Shown: piece after piece, positions 33,480-46,200 of the stretch | Layout: each line of letters opens with the position of its first letter | How positions within the stretch are numbered: position 1 is the first letter of the stretch | Source of the DNA: Lineus longissimus | Lineage: Eukaryota; Nemertea; Pilidiophora; Heteronemertea; Lineidae | Length of the DNA: 64,000 bases | Direction: 5' to 3' | Assembly: GCF_910592395.1 (NCBI RefSeq) | Contig: NC_088308.1 | Location: 6,339,001 to 6,403,000 of the forward strand | Program-made: the position numbers and the translations under genes | The notes under the pieces: generated by a model | The model's database searches: none | What the model was told of the DNA's origin: nothing | What the model saw: the letters and a program-made list of their open reading frames with translations, nothing else

Positions 33480-34354
33480 GTCTCCAGTCTGGCCACTCGA
33501 AATGGAGTATACAGATGATGTTGACTTCCTGGACAAAGAAAAGGAACCCCTGCACCAACTCCAGTCAGTAAGCAGCAGAGAGACTGCTGAAAGACAACAA
33601 CCTGTTCATGAACGAGACGAAGACGGAATTCAGCCATGTGTACCTTGCGGAACCCACTGAACATGATCCACAGGGGAAGACTCTCCGCGGCAATGAGAGC
33701 TGCCGGGCGCAGGAACAAGACCCTGGGCCACAGCAGACATCACATCCCGCTGCATACAAGGCAACACCGCATTCCATACACTGCGGAAACTGGAACAGGC
33801 GAACTAAGATCCCACTGAAGACAAGACTCCGCCTCCACGAAACCAACTGCGTATCTATCATGCTCTACAACTGCAATAGCTGGGTCGTACCTAAAGCCAT
33901 GCTAGATAAGCTGGATGCTTGCCACCGCAGACACCTTCGCGCCATCACAGGTCGCTGCTGGCCGAAAAGCTTCATCAGCAGCAAGGCACTGTACGAATTG
34001 TGCAACGAGAAACCTCTCTCTACCAAGGTTGCAAAGCAAGGATGGTCTATGCTGTGCGCATGGATTCCGACAGACCTGCCCAAATGCACTTGACTTCGCT
34101 GTCACAAGTTCCAAGGCCAACAACTACAAACCCCGCCAAGGACGACATTGCACAAACCTGCTGGGTACCACACGCGGGAACCTCAAACAAGCAGGACTGG
34201 GCCAACTCCGCACTGCGAGACAGCTCCATTGCCTACGGCAACGTGCCCATGACAAGGCCAACTGGCCGAGACTCAAGTGAAAGACTGATCGTAGCCGAAG
34301 GATGTCACTATGACTACTCCAACCACAGCATACAGCTATTATCATTATTATTAT
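33480..34354 (+). pseudogene. 5'-truncated LINE reverse-transcriptase fragment
   Basis: Begins near the catalytic box (EYTDDVDF) and runs through the conserved LINE tail, with blocks such as NETKTEFSHVYLAEPTE, LYNCNSWVV and CHRRHLRAITGRCWPK. It is broken by several frameshifts. It ends in a short 3' region with an ATT-rich tail (34336-34354), as expected of a target-primed insertion. Non-LTR clade not assigned. Confidence 0.75.
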
Positions 34355-34374
34355 AGCCTCTATTGTTGACACAA

Positions 34375-34693
34375 GTGAAGAATTGTCCCGCCGGATAGCG
34401 AATGTCCTTTGGTTGTGACCAACTGGAGACATATAACGGATCGGCCAGTGTTTGAAGGGATTGTGCTACTGTGCACTGAAGACAAGCCCATGACCGGCTA
34501 TTGAGAAAGCTCAAGTAGCCTAGCTAGCTTTAAGTACTACCTGAAATAGCTTGTGCTACGGACGTCACGAACCTAATTAAAGTACCTCGAGTACCTAAGA
34601 CAATGTCAGGACCCTGCGGCCGCAGCTTCTATCTCACTTTACTTAAAGACTGGCCCAATCTGACCATTGAGACAATTTATGTCCCTCAATTGA
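34375..34693 (-). repeat. degenerate satellite-like repeat, minus orientation
   Basis: Resumes after the LINE tail with GAAGAATTGTCCCG and TTGGTTGTGACC words, the reverse of the downstream array, and GACAATGTCAGGACCC near 34604. Confidence 0.5.
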
Positions 34694-34696
34694 ATA

Positions 34697-35166
34697 GCTT
34701 ATCTTGCATGGCTTTAGGTATACGTACGGGCCAACTATTTCAGTTGTAGAGCATGTTGGATACGCAGTTGGCTTTGTAGAGGCGGAGTCTTGTCTTCAGT
34801 GGTATCATAGTTCGTCTGTTCCACAGTTTCCGCAAGGTATGGAATGTAGTGTTGCCTTTTATGCAGTGGGTTGTGATGTCTGCTGTGCTGCACAGTAAGG
34901 AGCCGCCCCAAGGGTCTTGTTCCCTGCGCCAGCTCTCATTGCCGCGGAGAGTCTTCCCCTGTTGATCTTGTTCAGTGGGTTCCGAAAGGTATACATGGTT
35001 GAACTGCGTCTTCGTCTCGTTCATGAACAGGTTGTTGTCTTTCAGCAGTCTCTATGCTGCTACTGACTGGAGTTGGTGCAGGGGTTCCTTTCTTAGTCCA
35101 GGAAGTCAACATCATCTGCATACTCCATTTCGAGTCAGTGGCATACCCGGACCGGAGACCGGAGGC
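34697..35166 (-). pseudogene. second LINE reverse-transcriptase fragment, inverted
   Basis: Reads the same protein region as 33480-33915 on the opposite strand (NETKTQFNHVYLSEPTEQD, RTMIPLKTRLRLYKANC, LYN). It is broken by frameshifts and stops at GATAAGCT, lacking the LINE 3' end. Truncation at the 3' side points to rearrangement rather than ordinary insertion. Confidence 0.7.
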
Positions 35167-37941
35167 TGTGCCATTCTCTAATAGTCTCTACGAGGGCAGT
35201 CGCAACCTTGGAGTCGCAAGCTTTACCGTGAATTTGTCACAACCATGAAGAGACACCGTAACAAGCGATAACTCTTCCAAATGAAGTAAGGTTCTAGATG
35301 TTGTCCTCGGTGTATAACCTGCTTCTGTTGTGCCAGTGGCCAAGAGCATGGGGAGGCCAACCATGCCATTTATACAGATTAAGTAGCCTGCTCAAGAATC
35401 AGGGCTTGCCATGTATCCGTAGAAGCTTGTGCGCCCAACGTAGTGACTTGACTTGTTTCGATGGCCAGGCTGGGCCTGTCCTGAGGTGTCAGCACAAAAG
35501 TACAATCAAAATCGGGACAATTCTTCAACTGTCGCACCTGTAACATTCACTACCAGGTGACAGTCACAACATTGAGACCGTCTTTACCAGCTATCACAAC
35601 CTTGAGGACGCAGCAAAGTCAACTCTCCCAAGGTAAGTAAGGGTTCTGATATTGTCCCAGGCGCACAAGCTTCGCCAGGCACATGACAAGCCCATGCTCT
35701 CAAGTAGACTGCTAAGGCTGTCTCGGTGACCACTCTTGGCCTGTCTTCTGGTGTACAGTAAGCCCAGCCCCTTCAAGCGCCTCCTCTGGCAGGTCTGTTT
35801 AAGGCTACTGTCACAACCAAAGGAGAGTCACAAGCGGATTCGAAGTTCCTCATAAGTCTCAACGAGGAGGCTTGGCTATTTTCCAATATATTCACTACCA
35901 TGGGATGATCACAAGATTGGGACTGTCCTTACCGTAAGCAATGTCCTCCCAAGCGCCTCTCCAGGCTGGTCTGTCTTGTTATCTCCATCGGAGACTCGTA
36001 AATATGGCTATGGTCACAACCGTAGGACAGTCAGAGCCGGGACTATTCTCCGCCTCATCAATCAGACTAGGCTATCATGTGATAGTCACAACCAGGCGAC
36101 TTGATGTATCAGTTAGAACCCTCAGATGAATTAGCTACACGAGGTACACGAGTTGTCTCCATTTAGTCTTCAAATTTACAGAGATAAGAAGCTCCACGAA
36201 AAGGCAGATGGGTTCTGATTATGTCCCAGCAGGTCGTAAGCTACTTCAAGGAGGCTAATTGAGTTGTCTTAATGTCAAAGTTGCGCTTGTCTTCAAGTTT
36301 GCAGTCAGGACAATCCCGTCAAGCACTGGCAGGTCTGTTTTATATCTCCAGTTAGTCACAACCATAGGACAGTGGCAATCGGGACGATTATTCACTTGTC
36401 CCAATACAGAGGCTTGGCCATTCTCTAATAGTCACTACGAGGGCACAGTCGCAACCTTGGAGTCGCAATCTTTGCGGTGAGTTTGTCACAACCTTGAAGA
36501 GACACCGCAACAATAACGATAACTCTGCCAAATGAAGAAAGGTTCCTGATATTGTCTTAGGTTTACAACCTGCTTATAATGCTGTCTCAGTGGCCGATTG
36601 TGACCTGTCTTTGAGTATACAGTTAGCACTGTCCTTTTGAGCGCATCTCCTTGCAGGCCTGTCTTATATCAGTCATCGAGGCGGCCACATCCATAGCCGA
36701 CAGTCATAGTCGGGACAGTACGTTCTTCACCTGTCTTATCAAGTAGACTAGGCTATTCTGTAACAGTCACAACTAGAGGACGGTCACAAGCATGCGACGG
36801 TCTCAATCTTCTGTCACAATCTTTAGGAGACATGGGACAATCACAAAACGTGGGACGATCTCAATCTTCGGTCACAACTTTGAGGAACACCATTAGTGTC
36901 GGGGTCGACAAGCTCCAGGATATTTCAAATGTAGTTACTGTAGTTCTCTTTCCTCGACCCCCCTTCAGAAATATAGATATCTATCAAAAGGAAGATCGCG
37001 TCCTGATATTGTCCATGGTGTATCGGGTAGAACTCCGTAAATACAGGGCACATCCTGAGTTCCAGGTGCCACCTAATTGAGGTACACGAGTTGTATAAAT
37101 GGTAAGGCTGTGCCTGTTTTCAAGTTAGAAGCTCTTCCAAAAGCTAAAGGGTCATATAGAGTCCTAACTACTACTTCATATAAATGAGGTTCAGTACCAC
37201 TGACCTGTCTCAACGGCAAAGTTGGGCCTGCCTCCAGGTGTAAGTAAGCCGAGCACAGCCCTTCCAAGCGCCCATCCTATCAGGTCTATCTTATGTCTTA
37301 TGTCTTGAGACACATGCAATATGGGTATGGTTGCAATCATAGGACAGTCATAATCGGGACGACTCTTCACACCTGTTTCAAAAAGGACACTTTGTTGTTC
37401 TGTACAATAGTCACAACCAGGAGACAGTCACAAACCTTGAAGGCAGAAGCTCTTCCAAAAGCTGAAGGGCGATGTATTTAGGTACATGAGGTACCGTAGC
37501 TTACCCTTAACCTGTCGCAATGGGAAGGTTGGGTCCGTCTTCAGATGTACAGTAAGCACAGCCCGTTTGAGCGCTGCTCCTGTCAGGTCTGTTTCATGTC
37601 TTGAGAGTTGTGAAATATGGCTATGGTCACAACCATAGGACAGTCGCAATCGGGACAAATCGTCGCCTGGTTCAAAAAGGAGTCTTGGTCACGCTGTACT
37701 AGTTACAACCAGAGGACAATCGCAAACTCGTCTCGACAGTCAGGTCGGGCGCGTCTTAAAGTGGAATGTAAGATGGATGCCCCATCAAAGGCAGAAGGGG
37801 TCCTGATATTGACCCATGTTCACAAGCTTTGGCAGGTTCATGTGGTACCTGCAGTTTAAAGGCTACTTGAGCTGTCTCAATGGCCACGTTTGGCCTGTTT
37901 TCGAGTGTACAGCAAGTACAGTCTTTTCAAGCTCTTCTCCC
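35167..37941 (+). repeat. degenerate satellite array, plus orientation
   Basis: Modules recur in a constant order at irregular spacing of about 330-800 bp: GTCACAACCATAGGACAGTC, then TCGGGACAATTCTTCACCTG-like words, then CTGATATTGTCCCAGG-like words (near 35648, 36210, 36543, 37001 and 37799), then CAGTAAGCACAGCCC and GCAGGTCTGTCTTAT words. No ORF is shared between modules. It looks like an old, diverged tandem repeat with a basic unit of about 350 bp or more. Confidence 0.65.
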
Positions 37942-38345
37942 GGCAGATCTATCATCACTGTCAGTATTGGAACCGTGAAGATGCAGTTGTACTCACCAGG
38001 ACTCCAGACAAAGGACTGGTTGTGTCAATGTTCTTTTTTGTAAAAAGGACACTTTGCTTTCAATGAGACAATGTCCGTCACTGTCAGGTCCGTTTTGACA
38101 CTGGCAGTATCGGAACTGTGGAAATGCCATTGTCTTCACCACAGACTCTGGACAATGGACTGGTTGTGTCAATGTCTTTTTTGCACAAATGGACAATTGG
38201 CTTTCAATGAGACAATGTCCTTCACTGGCAGGTCCGTTTTGAGACTGGCAGTATCAGAACTGTGGAGATGCCATTGTCTTCACCACAGACTCCTGACAAA
38301 GGACTGGTTGTGTCAATGTTCTTTTTTGTAAAAGCACATTTTGCT
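37942..38345 (+). repeat. 144-bp tandem repeat, about 2.8 copies
   Basis: GGACTGGTTGTGTCAATGT starts at 38013, 38157 and 38301, exactly 144 bp apart. The two full units are very similar and the left partial unit more diverged, grading into the satellite on its left. Confidence 0.85.
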
Positions 38346-40020
38346 ATAAATGTGCCAATGTTTTCAAGGCAACCGTGAAGACGTTTTTCTGGATGACAAT
38401 GTCATACAGTTTTGGAATGGCCACAGTAATGCCTAATCAGGACTAAGCTTTTAGACATTTATTTCAAAGAACACAGCAACTTTGGACTCTGTCTTATCAA
38501 CAGGGACAAACCAGCTGTCCTCACAACAGGCTGCGATATCACATTTCATCAGATTGGGATAGCTTGCCACGTTATTTTCAAATCATAACAGTGGCAGGGT
38601 CTTGGGACAAATTTGCAGCTGGTTGTGACATTGTCTTTAACCCAGACATGTCAGACAGTGTGTAATATCAATTAGCGATTTGACTTGCACCATGTTCTCA
38701 AACTTTTGATGCTCCCAGATTTGGACTCATCTGGATTGTACCTTTTGACAAGTTAGAGGACAGGATACTCACAGAAACAATTGTTTTCTTTTGTCCAAAT
38801 ATGTTTCTTTATTTTTCACTTTCCTTCATTATTTGTTATACATTTACACATGTAATCATAATCATAACACTGTCACACTAATTATCATTAACGAAGAAGG
38901 AAAAATGTGGTATGATTACATCAGGAGGCAACCAACAGCGAGAATGAATGCCTGAAGCACTAGAAACCGTTTGTTGATACAAGACAGGGTAATACATGTA
39001 ATAGTAACTTTATCAAACCAAATCATTATCACATCCAGTGAGGAATCATGTAAAAGGCTGGCATGCCAAATATCTTGTTAGGTCAGTCTCATGAAACCTA
39101 CAACAATTGTCAAAAGAAATATCCACATGTACATGTACATAAGTTCATCCATGTACACAGTTCATGTACATATAAAGTTCCTCAGACATTTACACGGACA
39201 CGATTTAATGGCACATAACTTATGTATACGACTTGATGAAGGACAAATACATGTATCTTTGGAGATTTGTCCTTAGCTTTTCTATAATAACTTTAGACAT
39301 TGCAAGTCATTTCACCTTGTGCATGTATAAGTAATTCACACAATCGGGTATATCCCCATTCACTCAATGGGGAGAGAATTTATTAAAGGCTGTGGGTATC
39401 TTTACAGCAGTCTCTTCAGTAGCTACTCATACAGCAGTAATTTTTACTTGTGTGCCTTAATCCTAACCCACTAATCCTCAGTTAATTCTTAAAATTCTCT
39501 AGATTCTTATTGTAACGGTACGGTAAAAATAGCCCCTTTATTCTTTGAATACCACTTTAGTATTACTTGTGAGCCTTAATCCTAACCCACTAATCCTCAG
39601 TTAATTCTTAAAATTCTCTAGATTCTTATTGTAACGGTACGGTAAAAATAGCCCCTTTATTTTTTGAATACCACTTTAGTATCAGCACATTATTGTTTTG
39701 ATCACAGTCGACAGAAAAACCCAATTTCCAAGCGATTTTTGCTGCTCACAGCCCATTGTACATGTACACCTTGGGAGAGAGAAGCAAGGTGTGTTGCCCA
39801 AGGACACAGGGAATAATAATCCTTTAAACACTCCAAACCTGACTTGGTTACATGCAGGACACTTTATGCTCCCCCAACTTGCAAAGTAAACAATGCCAAA
39901 TTTTTTTCCGACCAAAACAGTTGGAAATTGGGTAAATCGTTTGTTTGATTTATCACATAATAACGCAAACAGACACAGAAACCAAGGAACCAGAAAGTCC
40001 AAAACAGACGAACGCAAGAT
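38346..40020. other. ZZEF1 3' flank, no gene recognised
   Basis: Contains the ZZEF1 3' UTR on the minus strand; TTTATT words at about 39537 and 39655 are reverse poly(A)-signal candidates and lie in a tandem duplication. Several ACATGTACATGT palindromes. No supported ORF. Confidence 0.5.
39447..39684 (+). repeat. 119-bp tandem duplication (2 copies)
   Basis: GCCTTAATCCTAACCCACTA begins at 39454 and again at 39573. The two copies are nearly identical, so the event is recent. It lies in the likely 3' UTR or downstream flank of ZZEF1. Confidence 0.85.
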
Positions 40021-40287
40021 TCATTCATCCTTTTTCTCATTTTCCTTGTTAGATTTCTTTTTAACATCTGAACTTTTCTTCGCATCAGACGACTTCTTTC
40101 CATCTTCTTTGCTTTTCTTTGGCTCGGGGCTTTTGGCATCCCTCGCCCTGATCGAGTCGGTAGCGATGTTAGCGTAATTGATACCGGCACCGAAAGCTGC
40201 TACATTCATGACGCCCTCCAGGAGAATGGCTCTCCATTCCTCCTTTGTCTTCAGCGATGCGGCGTATCGATCTGCGATGCCATTCAC
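40021..40287 (-). other. ZZEF1 last exon with Lys/Ser/Glu-rich tail
   Basis: 88 residues: a helical part matching the family C-terminus (NVAAFGAGINYANIAT), then about 40 residues of KKSS/KKK/EKK repeats to the stop at 40021-40023. Vertebrate ZZEF1 ends near the helical part, so the basic tail is extra. It could be a nuclear-localisation or nucleic-acid-binding tail. Confidence 0.8.
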
Positions 40288-43200
40288 CTAAAGTAAGAAA
40301 GTTCATTCATGTATAAAAGCAGAACACATCTTTTTGTTGTTACATGTAGATACATGCAATGCGTGACCCACTTTGACCCAGGTCCTTTGGGTCAAAGATA
40401 GATAATGAGTTACTGGCATGGGCTAATTGTGCACAAAATCCTTTGAAGTGTACGACATGTGTCAATTGCTTGCAGATTGATTGAGATATGGACCCAAGAC
40501 TACTTCAAGTTTAAGGAGTATGTTGATACATCAAATTATCAGTATCACGGCTCACTGTAGTTGGCTTGATGAGTTCATGTACATGTACAATTCAAAAAGC
40601 CAGATGTTTCACTTACCAAAGCTAAGTTCTCTGCCACAAAGAACAGCTCCGTGAGAGCTCGGACGAGCGGCGATGTGATTGTGCCCGGTTCGAGATGAGA
40701 TGACATCTTGGTGTACAGCTGCCACAGGGGTTGCAGGAGACAGACATCAATCACAAGCGGGGAGCAATCATCGCGCCTGGAATGCGAAATATTCGTACAA
40801 ACTTGTGCTAGGGTATAGTGGAGCATACAACTTTGGCACCATGCACGCTCACATATTGAACCCTGTGAAATTACCACACATGCCGAAATGCACTTGCACA
40901 TCAAGGGCGGGACACTATTCTGAAAAGCTACCAATCGTCACACCTATGTTTTGCTCAACTGTATATTTTCTCAAAATAGTCCTACATGTACATGTAGTAC
41001 ATGTAGTTCTTACTGGGTTATAACCATTCAAGCAAAGACTTCACCAGCAGACGCACATTGCTGCAATTATAATTGCATGTCACTGCGATAAAGATTGCTC
41101 ATTGGCAAGGCACTTCAGATGAATTGTTCACCATTAGTATTCACCCTTACCGGCATTGTGAGTTGAGGATATGAAGAAGCAGCTGTACAATCTTGAGGCG
41201 GTGAGCTCCAGTCTGCTTACACACGACTTGAATCAGGGAGGACCACAACTCGTCCAGGGGTAACAACCTAGAATGAAGTCAAAACCATTTGAGATTTCGA
41301 GCAAAGGAGGAGCAATCATAGACTTCAACAAGATGAGACTTTGGCAGCTTGTACCTAAGCACAGTTAGGTGGTATTGGTTAAGATTAAGAGTAAGTAGTT
41401 CAGAGCTGCACTGCTCTTTATTACTGTAGTAAGCATTTTAAACGACCGGGAAAGTTACAAGCAGAAATTTCGTCCCAAATGGCTACTTAGGGCCCAATTT
41501 TCTTCAGGCTGGCCATTATTGGTCGAGAACTGACCCTTCAAATCATGATCCATAAACCAAAAAGAACGAAAAATGAAACAAATCACTGAATCCAAAAGAC
41601 ACATGGGTGTTCTCACCTAGTTTTGTTCGGAGCAGAGAGTATTGAATTGAGGATCATGTGACCTGTATCGAAGCGACCAGTCTTTCCTCCCGACACAATG
41701 AACTTGTAGCCCCAGTCCGTATTGCTGCAGTCGGTGGTGAACTTGTAGTAGAGGGTGTCGCCTGTAAAATCGAATTAACAGACAGGAGATGAAATCCACT
41801 ATGAAAATGAGGTGTTCGACAATGAGCTCTTATACTGTTACAATGTAATTTCTCCTTGTAATAAGAAGTTGAGACTCATGATAATTTCCCTTTAATCAGC
41901 TTACCTGGTACCTCAAAGTCGACCCATCTATCTTTAGCACCGCTGAATGTCTTCTTATCTTGAGAGTAGTCATCGTTTGTGGCCATCACAAGCTCATCAC
42001 ATGTTTCTTCTGAAACGCACCTGAGAAGGAGAAAAGTGTGTCTCAGTTACGCAATAGTAGGCCTTGACTTGTGAAGCGCTCAATTGCAACTTGAGCACCT
42101 CAGTGCACCGTGGTGCAAGACTATGGCACACTTTATTACCATGTCCATTGCTAACGAAAACAGACTTAGTGAAATTCAAGGCAGATGATATCAAATATAC
42201 AATCCAACATGACCTTTGTGAATTTGAAATCTTTTTGGGCGTATGTTTATCAGAAGGTCCCTCACCTTTTATCAAATTTGACAGACAGGAATGCAGCACC
42301 AGGAATGTACACCTTGTCCGTAAAGCTCAAGTCGTTCGTGTACGGATGTTCAGACTCCTTGTTGACGGACATCAGGCTCAACTCCTCCAGGAAGTGACAT
42401 CCTGTCATTGCTATGGCAACCAAACAACTCGTATCGCAACTCTTCACAAGGTTGTGAACCAACTGAATAGGTAACAAAGACAAGTTTTAGTTAAGGTATC
42501 ATATGACTCGGAACACAAATGTACTTTACTTCCAAAATTATTTTAGGTATTTTACTTCAAAGCTATCATAGGTAGGCCCTATCATGTTCACTTCAGATCT
42601 CTTGCATTGAGCAGTGTCCCTAATAATCACACAGCAAGCCAGAAGTGCATAACGGCACATGAGTTCAGAAGGCACATGAGGTTAAAAACCACATGCTTCA
42701 TTGTACAATCACTGACAAATTACCTTATTTATAGTGTCCTTGCTCTCCGATCGGTTCAACATGTCAATCACGCACGGAATCTGCGAGCTGTCACTGCATC
42801 CCAGCAGCTGAGCGGTGATCACATGGTCTCCTTCAGCCGGCCAATCAGCGAGCAGACGAATCAAAACCTCACGTGAATAGAGAATGGCGATCGCCAGATT
42901 CACCTTCATCAGGTAATCTCTGTTAGAAGATTTCCCCTGAGCTTCGAAAGCTTTCTTCAAAAGATCGGCACTTTTCTGCTTGCGCTTTTTCTCAACGTCT
43001 TTTTTCACGTCATTGTCTGGGGTCGCGACAAGATTCTGACTCTTCTCGCATGGTTCTTCTACAGCTTCTAAAACCTCAGGCATTCTGAAAATGGTACAGC
43101 AGGGTCAATGAATGGTGTCAGCACTGAGCTCTCTAAAGCAACAAAGTGTAACTCACTACCACAGGGTTTTGGCAGTGAACCGTACCCCTGCCCCACATTC

Positions 43201-46200
43201 GGTATATACAGGGCAGCCTGGAATGTAACTTGGCTTACGGAAAGCATCAATGTCAAACAGCCAGCATTACCCAATCCCAGGGATAGGGTCTTCATCGAAT
43301 TGAGGGCAGTGCTGCCATCCCGGTTTTTTTTAAGCAACCAACCAAAAACTTATAGGGACTGTGGAGAATGATAGAAACATTTTGCAGTACGGATTACAGC
43401 GGGCCAATAGTACGCCATAGGATCTGGTAAATACTGGGCACAGTAGTGAACGAGGTAACTTACGATTGTTCCTTGACCTGAGGTACTTTGCTAGACAGCT
43501 GTATCCCTGTGTCCACCGTCTTGTCTGCCTCTATTGAACTCGGTGTCTCGGGGTTACGCAGCTTACTCATACTGAAGGAATCAAGATCTTTTGTTAAGAC
43601 ATGATAGGTTCGGAAGATAGATAAAGATTACGAATGGTGACCAACTACATGTCTACTCAGGCCGATCTGAACTTGACCCAAAAATAGATTGAACAAATTA
43701 ATGGTGTAGCCAGAGCAGAGGAATGCTTATCGTAAATTTTATGTAAAATTGTATTCTATAGCGTGCTTAATATAGATGCTGAGAAAATTTTCGTATTGCT
43801 TTCAATTCATTTAAAACGTTTTTCAAAAAAAGGGGTAGATTCCAAGCTACACAAGTTTCTCACTTGGTGGGGTCTTCTGCTTGCCCTGGCATAGACACCA
43901 GATACATGTACAAGGAACCTCGGTTTGAAGTCTCATTGGAAGGACTGTAAAGAGCCAGATGTTTTAGTTCCTTGAAAGCCACGCCCACGCCTGTCAATCC
44001 AAAAATACAATCCTGGGTTCTCGCCGGGATTGAACTGACCTGGGAGCAAGCACTGTTAACGACTACATGTAAATTGGGCTACAGACCAAGAACATGCAAT
44101 TTGAAGCATACTGTAACACCGCCAACCACCCATGCATTTGATTATAGTAAAACTTGAAAATGTAAAACTTGAAATGTAACTTACAGACTCATGGTCCTGC
44201 TGAGAGCTGACTGAATCTCCTCAGGCAGAACCAACCCTTCTCGGGGATTCTGATTCGTGCTAAAACGACAGAGAGAGAATAGAGAAAATCCTCTCAAGGC
44301 TTTATATTTCTAATTAGCTGCTTGGGGAAAGTGAATTAGAGAAATGAAGATTTGGTAATGGAAATTTGACCAAGCATGCATAGCCGTATCATAGTTTGGC
44401 TGGGATAGGAACTCATATGTGTTACTTGCAACCTGAGTACTGTCACACAAAGGCCGCAGTATATCTAAGTGTGCTTGAAATGGACCAATGTAGACCACCA
44501 CCATAAACTGGAATCCAATGTTATGTTCTTATATTTTACATTTTACAGGAGCATAAGACCATGAGGGTCAGGTTGGATCATTCCCTACCCAAGTTCTTTC
44601 CTTGCGAGCTCTCTCAGGATGTCAGTCGCTGGGGTCTGGTTTTCATCCATGATGGCTGCCAGAGGGTTCAATGTGGCCTGCAGGACCTGCGAGATAAAAA
44701 CACAAAATAAACAAGCACAACAGTGATGACAAAGTAAACGTTTGCCCACCGCATCAGGGGCTCTCTGCTCAATGTCTGAAGTGCTACTTATCAAACAGAA
44801 CCTTCATCTAGTCACACCGCGCAAGGGCTGTCGGAGTGGCACAGTGAAACGATCAGCGCCTGTCCCAGGTTCATTTCCCAGTCAGTCCCAATTCACTCAT
44901 GACTATTCTAGTAATGAGTTAAATACTTGTACACATACCTGCGCATACCCACTTAACAATTCAATCGTCTCCTTTGCAGAACTCTCTGCATCGTTACTGA
45001 TGTTCGCTGCCAGGTTCTTTAACTCCGGCTCTGATTTAGTACTAACGGTGCGGATCTTCTCCGTTGGATGGGCTGGGCGTTGCTGCTTGTCACCTGTATA
45101 GAGCATCAGGGACAACACCTGGAATTTTAGTGACAAAAATGTAGCAAAACTGAGTATGATTACTACTGTTGAATGCACAATGATAAAATGGGAAAAGCTG
45201 AGATTCACCTTTTTTCGTTACTACCCTGTACACTCCACAAAAAGGTGAAATTGAATGCCTAATTGAAGATAACGCTCAGTCAGTGCCTGAACTAGTTTTG
45301 AACAATTAGGTCAATAGATGCATTACCTCCATGTCCTTTAGAAGCCATAGCTTCTCAAAGTCTGTTCCTCTGCTCGCTAGGTGCACGATGCACTGAACAA
45401 AGTCCATCGCGTACATTGGGTTGTCTTGTGCGGTCATCTTGTCGGGTACACCGCTCTTGATCAGGGCTTTAAGCGACAAGCCAAGCACCCATAGACTCTC
45501 AACGCCTACTTTGGAGATATCATCTGGAAAAATATTTCAGTACATAAGAGTAGTGTTTTTCATATTGTTCTGGCCAAAGTAATAGTTGAACTCTGGAATG
45601 TGACGCGATCACATTCACCCAAAGATAGTGTTACCCAACACTACTTGTACATGTAGATCATCCTAACGAATGCTCTTTCATGATGTCAACTAAAGCTGGT
45701 CAACTATGACATCTCCAAAGATAGTGTTACCCAACACTACTTGTACATGTAGATTATCCTAACCAATGCTCTTTCATGATGTCAACTCAAGCTGGTCAAC
45801 TATGACATTGGCTGCCCAGGGGTGGGACACTACATTTTGTGATCACGGCAGGGATGAAAAAATGAATGCCTTGTACCTTGCTTCAGCTTTCCTGTGATGT
45901 TCTTGATGATTTCAATGAGAGACGCAGTATGCTGCAGGTCTGGAATCTCAAGATCGGGCATGAAAACATCAACCAAGTCATCTGCCACCTGAAGTTAGAA
46001 ACGACAACAAAAATAACAGCACTTTATTATTCAATTTGACCTGCCACATAATGATATTTCAATTGAATTTTGAAGAATTTTCTGCAAAATTTAGTTCTCC
46101 TCTCCAGCCAATGACAAGAGTCGCAAGGCCATTAACCTCACACGGTGCCCAACAGTAGTGGCACCAAACAAACACTAAGAAGACACAGAAGACAAGTTTA

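Noticed and set aside
45094-45326. A micro-exon between ZZEF1 exons 45327-45523 and 44939-45118
   Set aside because: It first seemed needed to repair phase, but using the acceptor at 45119 instead of the one at 45094 restores phase 0 without it.
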